Assembly (NCBI GenBank): GCA_018240435.1
Contig: JAFEFT010000010.1
Coordinates: 125,504-189,503 of the forward strand
Direction: 5' to 3'
Length of the DNA stretch: 64,000 nucleotides
Source of the DNA: Pseudomonadota bacterium
GTDB taxonomy: Bacteria; Pseudomonadota; Gammaproteobacteria; Xanthomonadales; Xanthomonadaceae
The translations under genes were made by a program, and so were the position numbers. Shown piece after piece: positions 1 through 9,106 of this stretch. Under the pieces are notes generated by a model. That model searched no databases. It saw only the letters and a list, made by a program, of their open reading frames with translations, and was not told where the DNA came from. Within the stretch, counting starts at the first letter, position 1; each line of letters begins with the position of its first letter.

Positions 1-430
1 CCACGAGCCGACGGCCCCTCATCCAACGCTTCGCGCCACCCCCGCCTTCGCGGGGGCAGGCTCGTCTCCCGCCGGGAGAAGGGCAAGCCACCTCCCGATG
101 GAAAAGGAAAAGCCAACGCCCGCCGGAGAACAAAGCCCCTCTCCCACCGGGAGAGGGGTTGGGGTGAGGGGCCGCAGCACCCGCCAACGCCACGAGCCGA
201 CGGCCCCTCATCCGGCGCTCCGCGCCACCTTCTCCCGATGGGAGAAGGACAAGCCAACGCCCGCCGGAAATGGAAAAGCCAACGCCCGCCGGGAGAACAA
301 AGCCCCTCTCCCACCGGGAGAGCGGTTGGGGTGAGGGGCCGCAGCACCCACCAACGCCACGAGCCGACGGCCTGGATGCGCGCCATTTCGACGCGCTCGT
401 ACGGGCCGCAGCACCCGCCAACTCCGTGAC
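1..430. repeat. Tandem hairpin-rich intergenic repeat array
   Basis: A unit of about 170-190 bp occurs twice and a third time in part, with starts near 1, 190 and 357. Each unit opens with the same ccacgagccgacgg word. It carries GC-rich hairpins made of CTCTCCC/GGGAGAG or TTCTCCC/GGGAGAA arms, followed by a ggttggggtgaggggccgc stretch. No reading frame here looks like a protein. The copies differ by small indels inside the hairpins. I read it as a non-coding dispersed repeat that has become tandem upstream of acsA. Confidence 0.75.
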
Positions 431-474
431 GCGACGGCCAGGACCGCCGTCACCGCCTACCGGGTCGTCTGTTC

Positions 475-480
475 TAGAAT
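475..480 (+). promoter_or_regulatory. Possible -10 box for acsA
   Basis: TAGAAT matches the sigma-70 -10 consensus at 5 of 6 positions and lies 28 bases before the acsA start codon. No convincing -35 box is visible, so this is tentative. Confidence 0.25.
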
Positions 481-508
481 CGAACGACCTCGTGCCCGGA
501 GCCGCGCC

Positions 509-2452
<1,944 letters not shown>

Positions 2453-2477
2453 AACCCGGCATACCGACGAGACGGCG

Positions 2478-5078
2478 ATGAGCGACGACACCCTCCGCCA
2501 CGCAGACGACTGGACCGGCCCGCGCCCGGAAGGGCCGGGTTCGGTGATCGGCCTGTACACCCTGCGCCAGCGCATCGGCGAGGGCGGCTTCGGCGATGTC
2601 TGGCAGGCCGAGCAATTCGAGCCGGTGAATCGCAAGGTGGCGCTGAAAATCCTCAAGCAGGGCATGGACACGCGCGAGGTGATCGCGCGCTTCGAGCTCG
2701 AGCGCCAGGCGCTGGCGGTGATGGAGCATCCGCACATCGCCCGCGTGTTCGATGCCGGCGCCACCACGGCCGGGCGGCCGTATTTCGTGATGGAGTACGT
2801 CGAAGGCGAGCCGATCACGTCCTATTGCGACCACCGCGCCATGGCGCTGGACGATCGCCTGCAGCTGTTCGTGCAGGTCTGCGCCGCCGTCCAGCATGCG
2901 CACACCAAGGGCGTGGTCCACCGCGACCTCAAACCCGGCAACGTGCTGGTCGGCGAACACGAAGGCAAGCCCTACGCCAAGGTCATCGACTTCGGCATCG
3001 CCAAGGCCGTCAGCGGCGAGCTGAGCGAGCATACCCACGCCACCCGCATGGGCCAGGTGATGGGCACGCCGCGCTACATGAGCCCCGAGCAGGCCAGCGG
3101 CAGCGCCGACATCGACACCCGCACCGACGTCTATTCGCTGGGCGTGATCCTCTACGAGCTGCTGACCGGCAGCACGCCGGTCGAACGCAGCCGGATCGAG
3201 TCGGCATCCATCGCCGAAACCCAGCGACTGATCTGCGAGGTCGAACCGCCGTCACCCAGCGCCCGCCTGCGCAAGTCGTCCACCACCGGAACCGTCACCG
3301 CCGGTTTCCATAACCAGCAAGCGCTGACGCTGGCGCGGCAGGTGCGCGGCGAACTGGACTGGATCGCGATGAAGGCGCTCGACAAGGATCGCTCGCGCCG
3401 CTACGAAACCGCCAACGCGCTGGCCGCCGACGTGCAGCGCCATCTCGACGGCCTGCCGGTGCTGGCGGCGCCGCCGAGCCGCGCCTACCGCGCCGGCAAG
3501 TTCATCCGTCGGCACACGGTTGGCGTGGCCGCGGCGGCACTGGTGACGATATCGTTGCTGGCCGGCATCGTCGCCTTCGCGTGGCAGGCGAAGATCGCCC
3601 GTCAGCAGGAACGGCTGGCGCAGCAGCGCGCCGAGCAGATCGAGCAGATCGCGGACTTCCAGAGCGCCATGCTCGGCAAGATCGATCCCGTTTTGCTTGG
3701 CAAGACGCTCACCGACGATGTGCATGCACGCCTGGCACAGGCACTGACGACGGCCCGACTACCCGATGCCGAACGCAAGGCGCAGATCGCCGCATTCACC
3801 GCGCAATGGGAACAACTCAACGCTACCGATGTCGCGACCGCGCTGATCGACCAAACCGTACTGACGCCCGCGATCACCCAGATCGATCAGAAATTCGCAC
3901 GACAACCGCTGGTGGATGCCGCGCTGCGGCAGGCACTGGCGGACAGTTATGCAACGCTGGGGCTGCTCGACAAGGCGATGGCGTTGCAGAAAAAGGCGCT
4001 GGCCACACGTCGTCACCTGCTCGGTTCTGCCGCAACCGACACCCTCGCATCGATGCAGACGATGGGAATATTGCTCAATCAGCAGGGCAATTCCGATGCC
4101 GCAGAACCGTTGTTCCGCGAACTTCTGGCGACACGACGCAAGCGCCTGGGCGATACCGCCCCCGATACCCTTGCTGCAATGGAAAGTCTAGGCGAAACAT
4201 TGGACTACGAAGGCAAATTCGCGCAGGCCGAAAGCATGCTGCGGCAAGCCTATGAGCAACGCCGGCGCCTGCTCGGCGCGGACGACAAGGACACCCTGAC
4301 GTCAATGCAGGCGCTGGGCGGGGTGTATTTGGATCAAGGCAAATCCGAACTCGGGCGAGCGATGTTGGCCGACGCGCTGGCCAGGGGGCGGCGCGTCTGG
4401 GGCGAGGACGACCCTCAAACCATGAATGCGATCAACGACCTCGGCGTGGCCTGGATGAGTGCCGGCCAGCCGGCGCGCGCCGAACCGCTCTTTCGCGAAG
4501 CCTGGCAGAAGCACCGCACGCTGCAAGGAGAGAACCATCCGGATACCGTGCAAAGTCAGGCCAATCTCGGCGGTATCCTGATGACCGAAGGCAAGGCGAG
4601 CGAGGCCGAGCCACTGCTGCGCGATGCCATCGCCCGCTCGCGGCGCGTGCTCGGGGCCGACAACGCCACCACCCTGCTGGCCCTGGCCAGCCTCGGCAAG
4701 GTGTTGCTCGATCAGGGCAAGGCCGAGGAGGTGACAGGCCTGCTGGCACCCGCGCTCGCCGATGCGAAAAAGAATCTGGCCGAAGCCTCGCCGCCGCAAT
4801 TCGGCTTCTTCATGCTGGTGCTGGGCATGGCGCAGGCCAGCCAGCACGACTACGCCGCCGCCGAGGCATCCTTGCTCGGCGCCGACGCCTCCTTCGCGCG
4901 TGCCACCGGTCCGCGCTACGGCACCTACCCGAAAATGTGCGTGCGGGCGCTGGCGCAGCTGTATCCGGCCTGGGACAAGGCCGACCCCGGCCACGGCCAT
5001 GCCGCCAAGGGCAAACACTGGCAGCAATTGCTCGCCACACTCGAAGCGACGTCGGCCACGCCTTCGGCGAAGAAATAG
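2478..5078 (+). CDS. Transmembrane Ser/Thr protein kinase with TPR sensor part
   Basis: An 866-residue Hanks-type kinase. The cytoplasmic catalytic domain (about 27-330) has the glycine loop GEGGFGDV (34-41), the ATP lysine K57, the catalytic HRDLKPGN motif with D150, the DFG motif (171-173) and a TPRYMSPEQ activation segment, so it should be active. A single membrane helix follows (about 347-369). The rest, probably periplasmic, starts with a glutamine-rich coiled coil and continues as 42-residue kinesin-light-chain-type TPRs marked by repeated DTL words. The most likely role is phosphorylating cytoplasmic targets in response to a protein or envelope signal bound by the TPRs. Substrate and ligand are unknown. 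The next gene is a paralogue in the same direction. Confidence 0.88.
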   Translation: MSDDTLRHADDWTGPRPEGPGSVIGLYTLRQRIGEGGFGDVWQAEQFEPVNRKVALKILKQGMDTREVIARFELERQALAVMEHPHIARVFDAGATTAGRPYFVMEYVEGEPITSYCDHRAMALDDRLQLFVQVCAAVQHAHTKGVVHRDLKPGNVLVGEHEGKPYAKVIDFGIAKAVSGELSEHTHATRMGQVMGTPRYMSPEQASGSADIDTRTDVYSLGVILYELLTGSTPVERSRIESASIAETQRLICEVEPPSPSARLRKSSTTGTVTAGFHNQQALTLARQVRGELDWIAMKALDKDRSRRYETANALAADVQRHLDGLPVLAAPPSRAYRAGKFIRRHTVGVAAAALVTISLLAGIVAFAWQAKIARQQERLAQQRAEQIEQIADFQSAMLGKIDPVLLGKTLTDDVHARLAQALTTARLPDAERKAQIAAFTAQWEQLNATDVATALIDQTVLTPAITQIDQKFARQPLVDAALRQALADSYATLGLLDKAMALQKKALATRRHLLGSAATDTLASMQTMGILLNQQGNSDAAEPLFRELLATRRKRLGDTAPDTLAAMESLGETLDYEGKFAQAESMLRQAYEQRRRLLGADDKDTLTSMQALGGVYLDQGKSELGRAMLADALARGRRVWGEDDPQTMNAINDLGVAWMSAGQPARAEPLFREAWQKHRTLQGENHPDTVQSQANLGGILMTEGKASEAEPLLRDAIARSRRVLGADNATTLLALASLGKVLLDQGKAEEVTGLLAPALADAKKNLAEASPPQFGFFMLVLGMAQASQHDYAAAEASLLGADASFARATGPRYGTYPKMCVRALAQLYPAWDKADPGHGHAAKGKHWQQLLATLEATSATPSAKK

Positions 5079-5144
5079 CCGATTCCATCCGGTCCGTGCG
5101 ATGCTGATTCACCTCGCCTCACGCCGCCCGCCGCGATTGTCTTC

Positions 5145-7583
5145 GTGACCGACCCCACCCTCCGCCACGACGACACCTGGCAAGGCCCGCGCAGCGAAGG
5201 CCCGGGCTCGGTGATCGGCCCGTACACCTTGCTGCGGCTGATCGGCGAGGGCGGCTTCGGCGATGTCTACGAGGCGCAGCAGAGCGAGCCGGTGCAGCGC
5301 CGGGTGGCGCTGAAGATCGTCAAACTCGGCATGGACACGCGCGAGGTGATCGCGCGCTTCGATCGCGAGCGGCAGGCGCTGGCGGTGATGGAACATCCGC
5401 ACATCGCGCAAGTGTTCGATGCCGGTGCCACCGCCGGCGGGCGGCCGTACTTCGTGATGGAGTACGTCGATGGCGTGCCGATCACCGAGTTCTGCGCCGC
5501 GCGGGCGCTGACCGTCGATGCGCTGCTGCGCCTGTTCGCGCAAGTGTGCGCGGCCGTGCAGCACGCCCACACCAAGGGTTTGATACATCGCGATCTCAAG
5601 CCGAGCAATGTTTTGGTCGGATCGCATGACGGCGAGCCGTTCGCCAAGGTGATCGACTTCGGCATCGCCAAGGCCACCGGCAGCGACAGTCGCGAACGCA
5701 CGCTCGCCACCGCCTTGCATCAGGTGATGGGCACGCCGCTGTACATGAGCCCCGAGCAGGCGATCGGCAGCCCGGACATCGACACCCGCACCGACATCTA
5801 CTCGCTGGGCGTGATCTTGTACGAACTGCTCACCGGCACCACGCCGGTCGAGCGCGAGCGCCTGCAAGCGGTGTCGCTGGCGGACACGCAACGCCTGATC
5901 CGCGACAGCGAGCCGCCGCGACCGAGCGCGCGGATATTGCAAAACGCCACCACGCTCACCGGCAGCGCGACCTTCCGGCCGGCCGATCCGCGACGCCTTG
6001 CGCGCACCATCCGTGGTGATCTCGACTGGATCGTGATGAAGGCGCTGGAGAAGGAGCCAGCGCGCCGTTATCAGAGCGCCGCCGAGTTCGCCGAAGACCT
6101 GCGGCGCCATCTCGCTGGCGAAGCGGTGCTGGCAGTGCCGCCTTCCCGCGGTTATCGCCTGCGCAAATTCATCCGCCGCAACAAGGGGGCGGTGATCGCC
6201 GCCAGCTTGATCGGCCTGAGCCTGCTCGCCGGCATCGTCGCCTTTGCGTGGCAGGCGCATCTGGCGCAAAAGCGTGCCGACGATCTGGCGCAGGTGACGG
6301 CCTTCGATGCCTCGATTTTCGCGCAGATCGACGCCGCCAAGGCCGGCCAGCGACTGGCGGCGGATGTGCGCCAGAAATTCGCGGCCGACTTGCGCCGACA
6401 AGGCCTTTCGCGGGCCGAACTCGACCGTCGCCTGGCCGCGTTCGATGCCGATTGGACACATGTCAATGCCACCGATGCGGCGCGCAACGTGATCGACGAA
6501 AGCGTGCTGCGCCCGGCGGCGGCATCGATCGATCGACGTTTCGCGCGACAACCGTTGCTGGCCGCGCAACTGCGGCAATCGCTGGCCAGTCGCTATTCCG
6601 ACATGGGGATGTTCGACGCCGCGCTGCCGTTGGAGATGGCGGCACTGGTCACACGTCGCAGGCTACTGGGAGAAAACAGCCTCGAAACGGCGAAATCGGA
6701 ATTCGCGGTTGGCACGATCCTTTTGCAGAACGGCGAGCTGACCCGCGCCGAGCCTTTTTTGCTGAGGGCTCTGAAAACCGCCCGCGCCCGTCTCGGCGAG
6801 GACAGCGAGGACACGCTGGCGGTGGTCGGCAATCTCGCCCTGGTTTATTCGCGACAGGGTGATCTGGCACGCGCCGAGCCGTATTACCGGCAAGTGCTGG
6901 AAGGCCGCCGCCGCGTTCTTGGGCAATACCATCCCGATACCCTGCTGGCCTCGCAGAACCTGGGCTCGTTGCTGCGCGAAGAGGGCAAGTTCGACCAGGC
7001 CGAACCATTCTTGCGCGAAGCGGCGGCGGCGCAGGAAAAGGTATCCGGCCCGGATGCCGACAACACCTTGTACGCACTGGGCAATCTCGCCCTGCTGGAC
7101 TTGGCGCGCGGCCAGTACGCCGGCGCGGAAAAACAAATCGGCATCGTGCTCGATCGCTCCCGCCGCATTCACGGCGAAGATCATCCGACGACTTTGCTGG
7201 CCAGCATCATCATGGGCAGCGCGCTGGAGCGGCAAGGCAAACACCAACAGACCCAACGCCTGCTGGCGGGCATCGCGCCGGTGGCGGACAAGGCACTGGT
7301 CGGTGGCAACGGCTTCTGGAACGGCATGCTGCATTGGCATCTGGGCCGTGCCCGCACCGCGCTGGGCGAGTACGCGCAAGCCGAAACCGATCTGCTCAAA
7401 GCGCGCGAGTTGCTGGCCGTACCGCATGTGGTCGAAGAACCGAACGACCTGCAGGAGTGCACGCGATCGCTGGTGGAGTTGTATGCGGCCTGGGACAAAG
7501 CCGAACCGGGCAACGGTTACAGCGCCAAGGCGGCGCAGTGGCAGGCGAAGCTGGATGCGCTGAAAACGGCGGCCACGAAGTGA
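5145..7583 (+). CDS. Paralogous transmembrane Ser/Thr protein kinase with TPRs
   Basis: This 812-residue protein has the same design as the gene before it: kinase domain (about 27-325), one membrane helix (about 347-369), then TPRs. The kinase halves are nearly collinear, with the first 60 residues almost identical (GEGGFGDV loop, K57, HRDLKPSN with D150, DFG, TPLYMSPEQ). The TPR half has diverged much more, which suggests a tandem duplication followed by sensor specialisation. The start is a GTG at 5145, chosen because its N-terminus aligns with that of the paralogue. The gap of 66 bases from the first kinase gene fits one transcript. A strong hairpin 12 bases after the stop ends the unit. 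Confidence 0.88.
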   Translation: MTDPTLRHDDTWQGPRSEGPGSVIGPYTLLRLIGEGGFGDVYEAQQSEPVQRRVALKIVKLGMDTREVIARFDRERQALAVMEHPHIAQVFDAGATAGGRPYFVMEYVDGVPITEFCAARALTVDALLRLFAQVCAAVQHAHTKGLIHRDLKPSNVLVGSHDGEPFAKVIDFGIAKATGSDSRERTLATALHQVMGTPLYMSPEQAIGSPDIDTRTDIYSLGVILYELLTGTTPVERERLQAVSLADTQRLIRDSEPPRPSARILQNATTLTGSATFRPADPRRLARTIRGDLDWIVMKALEKEPARRYQSAAEFAEDLRRHLAGEAVLAVPPSRGYRLRKFIRRNKGAVIAASLIGLSLLAGIVAFAWQAHLAQKRADDLAQVTAFDASIFAQIDAAKAGQRLAADVRQKFAADLRRQGLSRAELDRRLAAFDADWTHVNATDAARNVIDESVLRPAAASIDRRFARQPLLAAQLRQSLASRYSDMGMFDAALPLEMAALVTRRRLLGENSLETAKSEFAVGTILLQNGELTRAEPFLLRALKTARARLGEDSEDTLAVVGNLALVYSRQGDLARAEPYYRQVLEGRRRVLGQYHPDTLLASQNLGSLLREEGKFDQAEPFLREAAAAQEKVSGPDADNTLYALGNLALLDLARGQYAGAEKQIGIVLDRSRRIHGEDHPTTLLASIIMGSALERQGKHQQTQRLLAGIAPVADKALVGGNGFWNGMLHWHLGRARTALGEYAQAETDLLKARELLAVPHVVEEPNDLQECTRSLVELYAAWDKAEPGNGYSAKAAQWQAKLDALKTAATK

Positions 7584-7590
7584 GCATCGG

Positions 7591-7622
7591 AAAACCGAAG
7601 GCCCGCTTGCGCGGGCCTTCGG
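7591..7622 (-). terminator. Intrinsic terminator of rpmB-rpmG, shared with the kinase gene
   Basis: A 12-bp stem (7595-7606 with 7611-7622) closes a TTGC loop. Read on the minus strand it is followed by TTTT, so it is best placed to end the rpmBG transcript. On the plus strand it lies just after the kinase stop but has no U-tract there. Confidence 0.7.
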
Positions 7623-7637
7623 GGAGCTAGCTCTTCC

Positions 7638-7689
7638 AAATGAGCCACGCGAGCTGCGCTTCAACGCAGTTCGCAAGCGCGGCTCATTT
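7638..7689 (-). ncRNA. Structured 3' end of the rpmBG transcript
   Basis: Outer arms AAATGAGCC (7638-7646) and GGCTCATTT (7681-7689) enclose a second 10-bp stem (7649-7658 with 7665-7674, one G-U pair). The outer arm covers the rpmG stop codon. The element lies just before the terminator in the mRNA. It could protect the 3' end or act as a processing site; the role is inferred from structure alone. Confidence 0.45.
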
Positions 7690-7848
7690 GATCTTCGCTT
7701 CCTTGTACGGAACGTGCTTGCGAACGACGGGATCGTACTTGCTGATCTCCATCTTGTTCGGCGTGGTCTTCTTGTTCTTGTCGGTGGTGTAGAAATGACC
7801 GGTGCCGGCGGTCGAGACGAGGCGGATCTTGTCGCGCTTGGATGCCAT
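7684..7848 (-). CDS. rpmG: 50S ribosomal protein L33 (bL33)
   Basis: A 54-residue basic protein of the large ribosomal subunit, located near the E site. It reads [19 protein letters not shown] and continues with the family's TTKNK-like and KYDPVVRKH motifs. It lacks the zinc-binding cysteines found in the other L33 form. The ATG at 7848 is preceded by an AGGAGA ribosome site; upstream in-frame sequence belongs to the rpmB region and is not L33. It is the second gene of rpmB-rpmG, 11 bases after rpmB. Confidence 0.96.
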   Translation of the reverse strand: MASKRDKIRLVSTAGTGHFYTTDKNKKTTPNKMEISKYDPVVRKHVPYKEAKIK

Positions 7849-7859
7849 GATCGTTCTCC

Positions 7860-8096
7860 TTAGACCTTCTCGCCGCGAGCGCGCAGTTGCGCGAGGACGG
7901 CGTCGATGCCGTTCTTGTCGATCGTGCGCAGGGCGTGCGAGGACACGCGCAGCTTGATCCAGCGGTTCTCGCTGGCGACCCAGAAGCGACGCTCGTGCAG
8001 GTTGGGCAGGAAGCGACGGCGGGTATGGTTGTTGGCATGCGAGACGTTGTTGCCGGTCGTCGTGCGCTTGCCAGAGACTTGGCAGATACGTGCCAT
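7860..8096 (-). CDS. rpmB: 50S ribosomal protein L28 (bL28)
   Basis: This 78-residue protein of the large subunit begins [20 protein letters not shown] and has the conserved [14 protein letters not shown] block followed by a [12 protein letters not shown] tail. Its length matches the usual 77-78 residues. It starts the rpmB-rpmG unit. The predicted promoter at 8263-8291 would give a leader of about 160 bases, long enough for feedback control as in many ribosomal protein operons, though I could not identify a known regulatory motif in it. Confidence 0.97.
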   Translation of the reverse strand: MARICQVSGKRTTTGNNVSHANNHTRRRFLPNLHERRFWVASENRWIKLRVSSHALRTIDKNGIDAVLAQLRARGEKV

Positions 8097-8262
8097 GGTT
8101 CACCTCCGGGTTTCGGTCAGGCTTCCCGTGGCCCGGGAAGCATCGGCCCCGCGCCTCGAAGGACGCGCACGATGCGGGATGCAGCGACCGCCCATACGGC
8201 GAACCCGGCATCGTGCAACCGGATCCATCGGGACGGCGAGGCCGTCATCAGGCGAGCCGCGC

Positions 8263-8291
8263 ATTATATTGACATGGCCGCCGATGCGCAA
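8263..8291 (-). promoter_or_regulatory. Sigma-70 promoter of rpmB-rpmG
   Basis: On the minus strand a perfect TATAAT (8263-8268) lies 17 bases downstream of TTGCGC (8286-8291). The predicted transcript starts near 8255, giving a leader of about 160 bases before rpmB. It lies in one of the few AT-rich patches of this gap. Confidence 0.6.
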
Positions 8292-8396
8292 TGCGCGCTG
8301 AATCGACGCGCGATTGGCTGGACCTGCCATCGTGGCGGCTGCTGTGCTTGCAAGGCGTGTCCGCAAGATGGTCCGGCACGGCTCGCCTCGAACGGT

Positions 8397-9016
8397 GTTC
8401 TCGTCGGTCCGCGCAGCGCGAATGATTGTGTTGCACCCACCCGAACCAAAAACCCGTTCGTGGTGAGCCTTCGACAAGCTCAGGACAGACCTGTCGAACC
8501 ACGATCAGTCCCTCGCCCGCTCACCCTTCGACAGGCTCAGGGCGAACGGTGGAAGGGCAAAACCCGTTCGTGGTGAGCCTGCCGCACCCACCCGACCAAA
8601 ACCCCGTTCGTGGTGAGCCCTTCGACAAGCTCAGGACAGGCCTGTCGAACCACACTCGGAGCAATGCGTACAGGCATTGCATCCGACCACACGCATCGAA
8701 CTGCCTTCTCGTCGGTCCGCACACCACGAACGATCGCCAGGGCACCCGCCCGATCCAGAACCCCGTTCGTGGTGAGCCCTTCGACAAGTTCGGGACAGGC
8801 CTGTCGAACCACGATCAGTCCCTCGCCCGCTCACCCTTCGACAGGCTCAGGGCGAACGGTGGAAGGGCAAAACCCGTTCGTGGTGAGCCTGCCGCACCCA
8901 CCCGACCAAAACCCCGTTCGTGGTGAGCCCTTCGACAAGCTCAGGACAGGCCTGTCGAACCACACTCGGAGCAATGCGTGCAGGCATTGCGTCCGACCCT
9001 CGATTCCCGACCTCGC
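8397..9016. repeat. REP-like palindrome island with a 310-bp tandem duplication
   Basis: The stretch 8491-8688 reappears at 8801-8998 with an offset of exactly 310 bases and only two differences that I can see. More diverged similarity extends the unit back to about 8397 and 8707, where the same ttctcgtcggtccgc word occurs. Each unit carries several copies of a palindromic element with arms CGTTCGTGGTGAGCC / CCTGTCGAACCACG and TTCGACAAGCTCAGG. These are typical REP/BIME-like sequences. Open frames through the region merely translate repeats. The whole gap from 8097 to 9106 holds no gene I can support. Confidence 0.8.
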
Positions 9017-9106
9017 CCGCAACGGCGCCCGGCGGCAACGTTGGCGGCCAGCCGTCGCCGCCATCCAGTGTTCAGGCGCGTGCCGCTCGCCGGCTATGCT
9101 GCGCAG

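Noticed and set aside
8426..9038. Several open frames in the REP island
   Set aside because: All of them only translate the palindromic repeats and show the same peptide twice because of the 310-base duplication.
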